This document shows, piece by piece, positions 11,620 through 23,411 of a stretch of DNA of 64,000 nt. Every line of letters starts with the position of its first letter. The stretch's first letter is position 1. Position numbers and translations under genes: made by a program. The notes under the pieces are model-generated. The model had not been told where the DNA came from and searched no databases. It saw nothing but the letters and a program-made list of their open reading frames with translations. Source of the stretch: Gaeumannomyces sp. JS-464 (Eukaryota; Ascomycota; Sordariomycetes; Magnaporthales; Magnaporthaceae). Location of the stretch: assembly GCA_002197995.1 (NCBI GenBank), contig NGZR01000003.1:1612001-1676000 (forward strand). The letters are read 5' to 3'.

Positions 11620-12105
11620 CTAGAGCATACAGTCGAGCACCGTGATCAGGTGGAAGCGGGCGCCCTCGAGCTCGTCGAGGCGATCCTGGTCACCCGGAGT
11701 CTCGCGGTAGAGGATGTTCCAGACGGTCTTGGCGTGCTCTGTAGCCCATTCCTTGCAGAATCTAATGTCGCCCTCCATCTCGTCCTCCTTTTCGTGGGCG
11801 AGGCGGTCGCGGGAGGCGGCCTTCTGGCGGGCGTTGCCCAGCATGAGATCCAAGTCCAGGGGCGAGACGTCGTTCTTCTTGGCCACGAGGCTGTCGACCT
11901 CGTTCTTAAGCAAGGCTATACGGACATCGTCCTGTTTCGTGCACCAGCGCGTGTGGCAGTCCATGCAGTTGCCGTCAAAGTGGTAGCACGCCAGGACGGT
12001 CTGCTTGGCCGCCTCGCACAGTTGGGCCGGATCGTTCTTGGGGCAGTAGATCAAGAGCGAGTCCTTGTGCCCGCACCTGTAGCCCAATACCGCGAGATTA
12101 CACAT
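11620..12105 (-). CDS. Small Cys/His-rich protein, unrecognised
   Basis: About 161 residues from ATG 12105. The N-terminal third holds a Cys/His cluster: YRCGHKDSLLIYCP, then LCEAAK, CYHFDGNCMDCHTRWC. The spacing suggests a metal-binding or disulfide-bonded fold, but I cannot name it. The C-terminal part is charged and helical (MEGDIRFCKEWATEHAKTVW). It lies 36 bases downstream of the unrecognised gene at 11583, on the same strand. The reading frame is open upstream of 12105 but without a further ATG, so this start is preferred. Confidence 0.6.
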   Translation of the reverse strand: MCNLAVLGYRCGHKDSLLIYCPKNDPAQLCEAAKQTVLACYHFDGNCMDCHTRWCTKQDDVRIALLKNEVDSLVAKKNDVSPLDLDLMLGNARQKAASRDRLAHEKEDEMEGDIRFCKEWATEHAKTVWNILYRETPGDQDRLDELEGARFHLITVLDCML

Positions 12106-13938
12106 GGCGGGCGGGTCGTTGGGCAAGGAAGATTCTGTGGTGCGTGGCCTTGCTTGGAGAAGATAAGGGAGTCGAGGTGGCTGGCTGGCTCTCTGGTTGG
12201 CTGGGTCTGCAAAGAAAGGCACGATGCCGTGTCTGTCGTAGGTCTTATGCTGTTGCCGACGTCGATGTCTCTGTCTATTGATTTAGAGATGTCAATGCTC
12301 AACTACTAGCCTTCTCTATTGCTGGCCTTGTTTGTAGGAGGAAAAGAAACAAAACGAGTGTGTTGGTCAATACGATGCTCGGAATGGTGATGTCGATGAT
12401 GCGTGACCCAGGGCGAGCACCAAAAAGAGCGTGGCGCCACAAGAGGGTTAACGATGGCAGATACGAGGGGCAGGGGAGACGAAGATGCTAGGCAGCACCT
12501 TCCGCGGCCTCCCGTCCATAGCTGCCACTGCACCTCCTGGTCCTTAGGTTGCAGAACAGTTGTCCCAGTCGCGGCTTCCTACGATAACCTCTTCTCACTA
12601 ATTTTTTCTTGGCGTGCCTGGGTGCTCTTTCCCATTACAGGAGCCAAGGCCAGCAATGATCGCCGTTTGCCTCCGGCAACGGAAAAGGCCCGCCAAGAGT
12701 CAACGGTAGGGGCGGGAGGTTGTGGCCAGGTTTGAGTAAGGGGTAGGTAGGTTATGGAGTCGAAAAGCAATTGAACGCGAAGCACAACGTACCGTGTGGA
12801 ATATCGGAGGCCCTAAATGACCAAACGGCAGCGGTTCTTGACGTCAGTTCAAGCCCCAGGCCCAACAAGTTGACTTCCGCCAACTTTAGTTGCCACCGCA
12901 TGATGACCGTTTGTCCGAGTGTATTGTCTAGAAGCCAAAAAATCAGCCTTCCGAGGAAGCACGGCGGCGACGGTATTTCTAGGCGGCCGCCAGGTTTGTG
13001 GGAGGAGGATACCTATGCCGCAGCGTGTGCGATTCGAGAACGGAGGCTCGTCGGTCTCGACCACGGCACATGAGAAAGCTTGGTGGTTGCAGATCCGGCT
13101 TTTCCAAGTAATTGTGCGACTTGGAGAGCTGATGTGTGACGAAAAACCCCCTGCAGGCGGCTTGATAATTGACGGGCTTTACCCATGCGGGCAAACGTGA
13201 TGTGCTGTGCTGTGCAAGACAGGTGACGGGGACACGGGTCTCCAGCCCGCGGGAACCTCGTCAGTCAGGATATCGAGGCTGTGTATCGCTTGTGACCTTC
13301 AACAGCTCGCTTTGTTTGCATTGGGGCTCCATGTCCTACTAGCTTCCCGACATTGGTCAGACAACTGATCCGTTGCGGATGAAAATGGTCAAGGTTTTTT
13401 TTTGCTACCTTGGCTCTTGGTTTGGCACGTAATGCAACACACACCCGTATCACCTCCTTGCCACCTAGGTAAGTGTACCTGCCCCTTGGTAGGGATGCCG
13501 ATGATGCAGTACGACAGTGCAAACTAATCATAGTTGTAAGAGGGGATTTTGATAACGGGCGAGAGAAGACGTGGCTTATGGGAGATGTATATCAGATTAC
13601 TGTTATGTCTCGAAGAGGCCAATACACGAGCCCGGACAAATGTCAGGCTCAAGCCCTATATCTGAAAGCACAAGGAAGACGGTGCAACAAAAAAGGTATA
13701 AAAAAAAGGTAACAAAGCAGCAGCGGTTGTGATGGCAAAATATTCAATGGTCTATCAGTTGTGCCCGACGCCTGCTACCAACGGCCCGAACCCGAAAAAA
13801 AGAGAGCACAGTCTAAAGCGGCCAGAATAAATACCAGGGGAAAGGAGCCATGAATTAGTCGGAGAGAATTAGATTAAGGACAGGTCAAAGCTAACGGCGG
13901 CTAGATGTTCTAGTTCAGAAAGCCCAAAAATCCTCGCG
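12106..13938. other. No gene seen
   Basis: About 1.8 kb between two leftward-transcribed genes. The part next to 12105 should hold the promoter of the small Cys/His gene; the right end is the 3' flank of dug3. No coding region, RNA gene or repeat of note. Confidence 0.4.
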
Positions 13939-15639
13939 TCAGGAAAGCGTAAGTTCTGGAAAAAACTGTGAAATCTTCTTCGGGTCGCCAAAGTTATTGC
14001 GCGGGATACGCTCTGTTGGCGTGTTGGGCTCTGATTCAGGTTCAGGGGTTTCAACTGTCCCACCGTGGCCGCCGTTGCCGAGGCTCTGCTCGAGCTCGTT
14101 CAGGGACATGCGCTTCTTCTTGATGTTGCGCTGCGCCGGCGGGTTGGGTGTTGAGTGCCGGGTCACCACTAGCGAGTTGGGAGCCGTCGAGGAGTGGCTG
14201 GAGCTGTCGGCGAACGTCGAAAGCGGGGTCCTAGCCCGTGCTATCGTAGCCGCGCTCACCTCCGGGGTCCGGGACCGCAGCATGCTGAAGGGCGGGGCAA
14301 GGGACCTCTTGGGTCCCTCGGATTCGGTCGGCGACGTTGTCGCGACGGTATCCTCCAGCCTAGGCATCAGAGCGTGCTTCTCGTTCGATGAGAGGCCCTT
14401 GGTCTGCACAAAGGCAGCCGATCGGGCTTGACCTGGGCTCCGGTTGGAATACTGATCGTTGATGGGATGGACCATGACGGTCTGCCCATGTATTGTGAGA
14501 ACAGAGTTCGTCGGAACATTTACCCAGTTTTCTGACAAGCGAACATTAGCCAGAGTGTCAGGACTCCGGGTCTTGGCATTATTGCTGGGATTGATCATAG
14601 CGCATCATACCTCTCTCGAACGTCAGAGGCTCGCTGGCCACCAAAACAACGTCGGCGCCTTTGTCGCGGCGCTCCATTTGGAAATTTCGGTCATCTCCGG
14701 GAGATGGCCGGTTTTCCCACTGGGTCCCAGATGAGTAGTACAGGCTGGCGGCCTGGTCGGTTGAGCTGCTGACGTATCGCGTGCAGATGATGCTGTGGCC
14801 GTCGGTGAGGGCAAAGTTGAGCAAGCTGCGAGTGTTCGACGTTCTCGGCGTGTATGACGCTCTCGGGGATGGCGTCGATCAGCTCGTTGATCAGCTCGAT
14901 CGTCTTCAGCATTGCCTTCCGCAGCACCGTGGGGCCGAAACCCTTCTCGGGCTGGGAGCTGGGGTCGTAGCCCATGCGCTCGAGGGTGTCGAGGAAAAGC
15001 GCAAATGCCCACTCGCTGTCGGTGCCGCCAACGACGCCGAGGTACCAGCGGTCGGCCAGGCGCTCGCCGAGACGGCGCTTGATGTACTTCCAGCCGCCGA
15101 GCCCGCCATTGTGCATCCACATCAGGCTGCCATGGCAGAAAGGGTGGCAGTTATCTTCGGAGAGCGAGCCCTCGGTCGTGGCCCGAACGTGCGCGAATAT
15201 CAGGCGCGAGGCCGTCTTGCTGGCGAGTCGGGTCAGGTTCGGCGAGTTCCAGGCGGGGATGGTCGAGGTGAAGAGGCAGGGCGCGGCGCCGAGCTTGGGC
15301 GACGTGTAGAAGCCGATTCCGAAGCCGTCGGCGTTGTTTTGGCCTCTGCGAGTGTCGAGTCGCAACCGTGCATCGAAGGACTGCTTGAGGATGGAATGCG
15401 TGGGCTCGAGGATCAGCTTGGAGAGGAGGATCTCGTCGCTGCCTTTGTAAACCTAGCCGGCGAGCGCCCGGGCAGTCGTTGGCAACCGTCAGTAGTGTAC
15501 CCTAGCCAGCGCTCTGGAAAGAGGTCGGTCCCGGCGGTCTGGGTGTGGAGGGTCAGAGCAAAGGCTTGAACAAAGGGCAAAAAACCAAAAAAAAAAAAAA
15601 AAAAAAAAACCTGGTTGGACATACCAGAAACCTGCACAT
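13939..15639 (-). CDS. DUG3: Class II glutamine amidotransferase Dug3
   Basis: Dug3 is the amidotransferase part of the Dug2-Dug3 complex, which cleaves glutathione in the cytosol so its amino acids can be recycled. Exon 1 (15639-15625) codes only MCRFL and supplies the catalytic Cys2. A 172-base intron (15624-15453) containing a 23-base A run follows. Exon 2 (15452-14611) opens VYKGSDEILLSKLILEPTHS and carries RRGQNNADGFGIGFY, IFAHVRATTEG, NCHPFCHGSLMWMHNGGL and GGTDSEWAFALFLDTLE, all typical of the family. A 79-base intron (14610-14532) leads to the last exon, with VPTNSVLTIHGQTVMVHPI and a Ser/Pro-rich tail. One extra base near 14825-14832 breaks the frame between HAENVEHS and LLNFALTDGHSIICTRYV; no intron fits there. 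Confidence 0.92.
15587..15609. repeat. A23 homopolymer in dug3 intron 1
   Basis: An uninterrupted run of 23 A on the + strand, a T run in the sense of dug3, lying just downstream of the GTATGT donor. Confidence 0.95.
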
Positions 15640-16888
15640 CCTGCGGGGCCCGCGGGACCTTTCCGTCGTTGTCGAGAATAGTGTCGAATTAAACTAAGTA
15701 GGTGAAGCGCTGGTGCTGAAGATGCTGCAAAGTGTCGGACCAGAATTATCAAGATGACAGGTGGTGTTGCTCGGATCTTTCCCTCCCTTTTTCTCTCGCT
15801 GTCTTGGAGGAGGCGGTCAGGAGTCGGCGCGCCCGACAGCGCTCAACTGTGCTGATTGTCTCTGCAGGGCGCAGTGAGCGAACGCGTTGCCTGTTGCGGC
15901 GACTGGGGCGCTCAGAGGGGCTCGGAGGGTGGACGTCAGCAGCATGTGCAGGCTGAATGCCAAGCCCGCGTTTGAAGTGTCGACGTGTGACGAAACCGGC
16001 CCTGTGAATTGCGGGACACTCAGGACTGCTCGATGTCAACTGATTTGGCAGGGGTCGCTGGGGTCTGTCGGCAATGCACGCGATGGGCCCTTGCAGATCT
16101 CCACTGTCGTGTCCCCGTCTGGGGCGGGGGTCATCCTTTGGGAGTGTATGTTGGCCCCAGCAGCTAAGATGTCCGCACAGAAAGAGGTTGTAAAATATCT
16201 CGAATTTGATACTATCGCTGGACTATCCGGTTGCTGAAATAGGGAAAAGGGTAACTGCCTACCTCGTGAGGGATTTGATGTTGGGTTTCTCCGCAACGCG
16301 CATGGCTTTTCTTTTGCGGGATAGGAAATCTGATTAGCATGTAGACACTGCAAGCACTTCGAACAGGATCTCGTATTGAAACACAACGCACAGGCAGATA
16401 GAGCAAGCGCATATAAAACAGGAGGCTTCCTGAGAAGCAAGCGAACAGAAAGGGGCATCGGGGCCTCCGAAATACTAAGGACGCAATGATGCGGGCTGCT
16501 CCCTCGATTGCTTGCTTTCTGCCTGACTCGCGATCATGCTGTCGTGGACAGCCGCTGACTCGTGTATGGGCACGGGCCATATCTTAATTCAACGCCGCAG
16601 CCAGCGAACTGAGGACCAGCCCGCTGTGGTTGGCTGGGATCAGTGCACTGGGGATTTGGCGCCACTCGTCATGCTGCATTGGCGGTCTGGTGAGGCAGAC
16701 ACAAAAAATCACGCCCAAGCTCAACCCGGCAGCCACTCGCCACCAACACCCGCGAACCCCTCTACAGACCACGCCGTATGTCTTGACGGCATCGCCAACC
16801 CTCGCATGCGCACATTCCACCCCGAGACACGTGCCACGCCGCGCTTGTCCGCACCCCCAGCCCCCGGCCGTCGCCCGACCGGCCTGCC
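15640..16888. promoter_or_regulatory. Divergent intergenic region dug3 / MGM1
   Basis: About 1.25 kb between divergent genes, expected to hold both promoters. I see no gene and no clear named site. Confidence 0.4.
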
Positions 16889-19800
16889 ATGAGTGGACGG
16901 CTCGTTGCCGTCGGGGCCTTGGCCCCGGTGCGCCGCGCCGCTGTCCGCTACTACCACCGCCTGCCCACCGGCGGGCTCCAGCGCTCCGATGCTGTTGTCC
17001 GCGCCACCCAGCGCCGCATGTGGCTGCCCGGGAACGACTTCCACAACGCCGTCACCGTCCGGAACGCCTCGTTCGCCAGGATTCTGCCCAAGCTCGTCGT
17101 CAAGTTTGCCAGGATCCCCGCCCTGTTCGGCGGCATGATGATCGGGGGTGCTGCATGGGTCCAGTACCAGGCCATCCGTATGAACCACTCCCAGTCCCCA
17201 ACAGCATGTTCCCGATGTATGCCGAGCGGATGGATGCTAACATGAAGCAGAGGTGAGCAACTCGGCATACGACCTGTATAAAAACACCAAGGATACGGTA
17301 ACGACGACCGCTGGCGGCCTGTGGGATGGTGCCCTGGACATCGCCGGACAGACGAAGCAGGGCTGGCAAAACACAAAAGAGAGCTTGGAGTTGCCCGAAT
17401 GGCTGCGCGGACATCATGCGCGCAGACGAGGAGGGGGCCACCGGCAACGGGGGACCTAATCCCAACGGAGGCAAAGAACCGCCCAAGCAGAGCCGGGTCG
17501 GCGTCGTTACTGCCGCTGGAGCTAGCGCAGCTGCCTACGGATATGACCAGTCGTCCGAGAACGACAACCGCACGCCCGAGCAGGCAGCCAAGGACGACCA
17601 GATGATGGTCTTGACCAAGAAGATGATCGAGATCCGAAACATGCTCCAGAAGGTTGGCCAGTCGAGCACGCTCTCCCTCCCATCCATCGTCGTCATCGGG
17701 TCTCAGTCTTCAGGAAAGAGCTCGGTCCTCGAGGCCATCGTCGTCACGAGTTCCTCCCCAAGGGCACCAACATGGTCACCCGCCGGCCCATCGAGTTGAC
17801 GCTTGTCAACACGCCCGATTCCCAGCTCGAGTACGGCGAGTTCCCAGACCTAGGCCTCAGGAGAATCACCGACTTCTCGTCTATCCAGCGGACCCTCACG
17901 GAGCTCAACTTGGCTGTGCCCGACTCCGAGTGCGTCTCGGACGACCCCATCCACCTCTCCATCTACTCGCCCAATGTTCCGGATCTCTCCTTGACCGACC
18001 TTCCGGCTATATCCAGGTTGTGGGCCAGAACCAGCCGCTCGAGCTCAAGCAAAAGATCTCGGAGCTCTGCGACAAGTACATCCAGCCGCCCAACGTGATT
18101 CTAGCCATCTCCGCCGCCGACGTCGATCTGGCGAACTCGGCGGCGCTACGGGCCAGCCGTCGCGTTGACCCCCGGGGAGAGCGCACCATCGGCGTCGTCA
18201 CCAAGATGGACCTGGTCGAGCCGACGCGGGGCTCCGCCATCCTGAATGATATGCAGTATCCGCTGCGTCTTGGCTATGTCGGTGTTATTTCCCGCGCCCC
18301 GCAGAACTAGTCTCTTTAAGAAGGGCACGGATAACCTGTCGGCCAGTATCGCCAAGAATGAGCAGTCTTACTTCACGTCGCACCCGATAGAGTTCGGACC
18401 CGACGCTGGCATCCATGTTGGCACCACCACTCTGCGTAAGAAGCTCATGAAACGTACTGGAGCAGACTATGTCGGCCAGTCTGCAGGGCACAAGTCAGGC
18501 CATCCGCCAGGAGCTTGAGGAGGCGACGTACGAATTCAAGGTTCAGTAAACGACCGGCCACTGTCGGCCGAGTCGTATCTGGCCGAGAGCCTGGACGCCT
18601 TCAAGCACTCGTTCAAGCGATTCACGGAGGAGTTCGGCCGCCCGCAGATGCACGAGCTGCTCAAGAACGAGCTGGACCAGCGCGTCCTGGACCTCCTGGC
18701 GCAAGCGGTACTGGAACAAACCCATCACAGACCTCTCGCCCCCACCGCCGGGCCTGGGAGAACCTGGCGGACCTGCCCAGGCGGACCCAGATTCTCTTCT
18801 GGCACCGGCAGCTGACGCCGTGCACGTCCGGGCTCACCAAGTTGGGCGTCGGCCGGCTGCTACAACGGTGGTGGCTAACAGCATCCAGGCGCGCATCGAC
18901 GGCCTGATTGGGCAGTCGACGTTTGTCAACCACCCCTTGTGCCCGGCAGGCCATCACGGAGGCGGCGTCTGGCATCCTGAACGACCGCTTCTACAGCACG
19001 AGCGACCAGGTCGAGAACTGCATCAAGCCCTACAAAGTTCGAGATCGACATGGAGGAGCGCGAGTGGAACCACGGCCGCGAGCACGTCGCCGGTGTCCTT
19101 AAGAGCGAGCTCGAGGCGTGCCAGAACGCCATGAAGAACCTCGAGAACTCAGTCGGCGGCAGGCGCAAGCTTAAGGAAGTCACCAACTTCCGTCGAGAGA
19201 AGGCGAGGCGCGGCGACGTCGTCGTTGAGGGCCAGGGCGCAAGCGGGGCCGGCGGCTTCAGTGCTGCTCTGCTTCAGAAAGGTAAGATAATCCATTATCT
19301 AGATGGCCCTTCAAGCCGGTTGTGAGTTGGGCGTCTCTCTTTTGCTAAACAACACCCTGCTTGATGGATAAAAAGGCCGAGAAGCCGTCTTCCTCCGGAC
19401 CAGGGCCGACCATGATCAACATGCGGTTGATGGCGGTCAAATCCAAGCAGTGCAAGAGCATGGACAACAAGTACTACTGCCCGGAGGTGTTCCTGGACGC
19501 CGTAGCAACGAAGCTCGCGTCGACGGCCGTGCTCTTCCTTAACGTCGAGCTGCTGTCCGAGTTCAACTACAACTTCCCGCGTGAGCTCGAACACCAGGCT
19601 CGGCCGCCACCTGTCGCAGAGCAGATCGAGAAGTTTGCCAAGGAGGACCCCCAAGATCAGGGGCACCTCGACGTCATTCAGCGCAAGGAGCTCCTCGAGC
19701 TCGTGCTGGAGAAGATGGAGAGCTGCGCCAGCTCGAGGGCCGCGACCACCCGGGCATGGGCGGCAGGAGGTCGCAGGATAAGAAGAAGGGCTGGGGTCTG

Positions 19801-19806
<6 letters not shown>
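16889..19806 (+). CDS. MGM1: Mitochondrial dynamin-like GTPase Mgm1/OPA1, many frameshifts
   Basis: Inner-membrane GTPase for mitochondrial fusion, cristae shape and mtDNA maintenance. Exon 1 (16889-17177) has a basic presequence and a hydrophobic anchor ending [17 protein letters not shown] 73-base intron (17178-17250, CTAAC branch) follows. The G1 motif GSQSSGKSS is at about 17700, then [16 protein letters not shown], a degraded D-L-P-G motif, and TKMDL near 18205. The middle and effector domains follow, then an intron beginning GTAAG at about 19280. The end reads [15 protein letters not shown] and stops at 19804-19806. At least ten single-base insertions or deletions interrupt the frame, for example near 17410, 17745, 18007, 18312, 18450, 18548, 18710, 19390, 19590 and 19620. 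Both insertions and deletions occur and no introns fit. Since Mgm1 is normally single-copy and needed, assembly errors are likelier than a real pseudogene. Confidence 0.85.

Positions 19807-19832
<26 letters not shown>
19805..19832. repeat. A28 homopolymer overlapping the MGM1 stop codon
   Basis: The last two bases of the TAA stop codon begin an uninterrupted run of 28 A. The gene keeps its introns, so this is not a processed copy. Confidence 0.95.
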
Positions 19833-20627
19833 GAAATGGAACAAGAAAAAAAAACGGAGGGACGAGAGAGCCCAAATCATGCCCGTTATACGACTTGCTC
19901 ACGACGCTTTTGGTCAACCACATGGAGTTTTTGTGGGGTTATGTCTTATGCCTTTTTTTTATTCTTTTTTTTTATTATCATTTACACAGATTTGGATGAC
20001 TTCATTTATTTGACAAAGGTGGCTTTTTTTTCTGTCATGGTTTCGTACAGGGCTTGACTTGCTTGGTTTTGCAGGCGGGCTCCCGCTGGGCAAAGGTTTG
20101 GCGGTTGATTAGGGGGAGAGGGGCCCTGGTCACAGACGTAGGTAGCCTTCTCGCTTTCTCCATGTCAAGGGGGCGTGATCCGCAACCTTTTTGAGGGAGC
20201 GCTGAGGGAAGTGTAGAGTTGGCTTATGTACAGAGTGCAGAGTGCAAGAATACCCTACTCGGTTCTATGTATTCCATCGCTGGGCAGGTAGTCGGGGGAC
20301 CGAAAACAAGAGTAGAAGGGAACGATGAAAGAAATTGTGGTATTTTTCCTTCTTTTTTTTTCTTCTTTTTTTTAAATTTTATTTTATTTTATTACACTAA
20401 ATGGTACCCGACTCGGGCTGATGTATATCGCTAAACGCCATGGCTATATCCTATGAATATGCGGTGATGCTCCGAGTCCGCCACTCCAAAACGCTGAAAG
20501 GAGAAGAAAGGTATGGCATGGCTGCCAAAGAGAAGAAGACGAAACAGGGTAGGAATTTGAGCCCGGATTCCCCATTAAACGCACTACTCAAATCCGCGAA
20601 CCAGACGGGCAAGTCATGGGCCTCATG
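19833..20627. other. Convergent 3' region, no gene seen
   Basis: AT-rich 3' flanks of MGM1 (+) and ZRG17 (-) with T runs at 19953-19975 and 20345-20372. No coding region. Confidence 0.45.
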
Positions 20628-22314
20628 TCATGAGCGGGAGTCGGTGCTCGTCTGCAGGGTGACCTCCCACCTCAGACTGTTCCCGCGGCCGTAACCCTCG
20701 CCCAGGCGGTTCTGGATGACGCGGCAGATGCGGCTGCGCAGCTGGCTCAGCGCGCCGTCGTCACAGCCGCTGACGACGCAGACCTTGAGGTTCGCCATGC
20801 AGAGGCCGTAGTGGACCTGCCAGAACTGGGCCTCCTCGACGCGCGCCACGTTGGGCTCCGCCTCGATCTCGCGCACCACGGCCGAGACGCCATCGTCTGC
20901 GGCGCCAGAGCCCTGGACGCCCGCCGCCGCCTGTGATGCGAGGCCTCCTCCTCCTCCTCCTCCTCCTCCTGATGATGCAGCTGCCGCCGCCGCCTTGGCA
21001 GCAGCAGCGGTGGGCGGCCTAACGACGACGCCGCGGCCGCGGTACGACATGAGCAGCATCAGGCCCTGGGCGACGGCAAGACGGGCGCCAAGGACGAACA
21101 TGCTGACGGCGATGGCGGCGCAGACGAGACGGTCGAGCCAGACGAAGGCGCCGACGGAGAGGAGGGGGAGGAGGAGCAACAGGAACGAGAAGAAGAGTGT
21201 GAGGAAGTGGAACGGGTTCGAGAGCACGCCCGGGAGCAGGGAAGAGAGGTACGAGGGGTACTGGACGCGCATGGCGCGGCGGATGCGGCCGTGGTTCTTG
21301 AGCCCGTAGGCGCTGACCAGCGTGGCCACGATGGCGGCCAGGCTGGCCGTGTCGACGGTGCCTGGGTTCACGCGGCTGCCGTGCGAGTGCGCATGGCCGT
21401 GGCCATGGCCTGCGTGCGCGTGGTCGGCGGGGCCGGCGGGGACGACGAGGAGGTGGTGGTTGTGCTCGCCGACGCCCTCGAGCATGTGCTTGATGTTGTG
21501 GCTCAGCAGGTCGAAGCCGCCAAAGACCAGGAAGACGGACATGGCGAAGCCGGCGAGCACCTCGGCGCGCTGCAGGCCAAAGGGGTGGCGCACGGAGCTA
21601 CGGCGCCAGACCTCGAAGTTGCCGAGGACGTCGACGCAGACGCAGATGGCGGCGGAGCCGACGTCGAAGAAGACGAGGTGCGACAGGGCCGTCATGGCCA
21701 GGCTGCCCGAGGCGGAGAAGAAGACGTAGACGGCGACGGCGGCGTGGCAGAGGCACCAGTAGAGGCGCACGCGCTGCTCGCGGTACATGCTGGCCCAGGC
21801 CTCGCGCAGCGTCGGCACGGGCAGCGACGCGGGGAGCACGGGCGGCGGGCGTGGCGGCGGCTCCTGAAAGATCTGGTGCTGGGCAGATATGCTGCTGTGC
21901 TTGTAGCGGTGGCCGCGGCGCTGGCCGACGTTCTGTGTTGCAGCGAGCGCGCAACGGTAAGCTTCTGTGTCTACACCATCCGTCCAACATGCGCGCGGCG
22001 GGAGGCAGGACACAAACACATACCGACCGGATGGGCGAGGTGGATATTATCTGGGTCTGGAAGTTGAAGGGGTTGTTGCCGCTGCAGGGCGGCCTGGCGC
22101 CGTCGGCGCCGTCCGGGGAGCCCATGCCGGGCAGCTGCAGGAAGGACGAGGACGGCGAGGGCACGCGCAGGCACGAGTCGGGGCTCAGGCGGGCGCTATT
22201 GCTGGTGCCGGGGCGCAGACATCGGTTGCTGTCGGCGGCGGCGGCGGGCGGCTCGGCGATTGCGGGCGGCGAGGGCGTCCGTGGAGGAGGGGGATGGCGA
22301 TGTGGAGGAAGCAT
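20628..22314 (-). CDS. ZRG17: Cation diffusion facilitator Zrg17 (ZnT6-like)
   Basis: Membrane subunit that in yeasts pairs with Msc2/Cis4 to move zinc into the ER or Golgi. Exon 1 (22314-22024) is Pro/Ser-rich and ends NFQTQIISTSPIRS. A 91-base intron (22023-21933) joins to NVGQRRGHRYKHSSISAQHQ. Six hydrophobic segments follow, the first two containing AVAVYVFFSASGS and SHLVFFDVGSAAICVCVDV, then RHPFGLQRAEVLAGFAMSVF. A His-rich loop (HAHAGHGHGHAHSHG, about 21375-21420) sits between segments four and five. A Gly/Ala-rich linker is followed by a C-terminal cytosolic domain with VREIEAEPNVARVEEAQFW. The usual HxxxD metal pair of CDF transporters is not evident in segment two, as expected for a Zrg17/ZnT6-type partner rather than a catalytic subunit. 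About 532 residues; no frameshift. Confidence 0.85.
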
Positions 22315-23411
22315 GGGCCGGCGGGGACAGGCATCGAGCGGCCCCGTGCGATTTTTAGATGTCTTGGTCTCGACGTTTGCGGTGCGCTTTCGCTGCGGCG
22401 GCGTGGAGGAGTGGAGTTGGGGCGATAGGGCCAGATTGATTGACAGAAGGTGGCATCCGGCTGTCAGTCTTGGGCGGGTGGTGGTTTTGCTGCTTTCAGC
22501 CTAGCGCGCCGAGCCCAGATCGGCTATGTGCGCCAGCAGCCCTGCGACCCACCTAGCAGCCTGGTAAAATATTTCAGTCAGTTCATTTCAGGCATCTGCA
22601 GAGTGTCTGGTTTCCTGCGCTGCATCCATCAGTTCAAAGAACCGGCGCCGCCGGGCGGTGTTGTGTGATGGATGGATGCATATACTTCAGCTCAGCTGGC
22701 CGTGGGCTGCGGGCAGTCGTGCTGTCGCCCACTGCCACTGACGTACAATTGTGGGTAACCGCACGGCTGCAGAGCGTCTGGTGCGTGTGCGCCGAGTCGC
22801 AACTGCCCGAGCACATGGAAACTCAGGGGCCCGATGTGGCCAATGAGCACCCAGAATCAAGGCCAGCAATTGGCTTTGAGCATGCGGAAAGCCTCAACCA
22901 TCACCATCCCCTAACCTTGAACTTTCGCCAGCGCCGTGTTAGGGAGGCACTGGAGCCCGCTACCAAGCCTCCACAGCGCAAGACGCCTTATACATCAATC
23001 GTCTTCAGCACGCGACACGCAACGGCAATTCCATGCCGTCAATCCGGAATTAGCCGGCCCAACCAAGAACCCCTATTCCTGTTGAACCGTCGCCGCCATG
23101 CCCAAGCTCTCTGGCTTCTGCTCATCCTTCTCCCCGTCCCTAGTCGCCTTCACCCCGCGAGCTGAATGAACACCCCAGCTAGGCACCACTCTCACTGCCA
23201 CTGCCAACTGGAAGGATCGTCGTTAGCCCAGCCCCTCGCTTTCTAGCACGCACTGCTGGATCCCAGTGCGCTCCACTAGCACAGGGCCTGTCCGTTGGCG
23301 CCGTGCTTCCATCCTGCCGGTCCCTCACTAGCCCCCTTGCCCACCACCACCTGACCTCGCCCGGCCTGCATTGACGCAATTACTAAGGCCCCAAGCCTTG
23401 CCGCCGAGGTC
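22315..23411. promoter_or_regulatory. Divergent intergenic region ZRG17 / membrane protein
   Basis: About 1.1 kb between divergent start codons; expected to hold both promoters. No gene is seen. Confidence 0.4.

Noticed and set aside
16889..19832. MGM1 as a processed retrocopy because of the poly(A) run after the stop
   Set aside because: Introns at 17178-17250 and about 19280-19375 are retained with correct splice sites, which excludes a processed copy.
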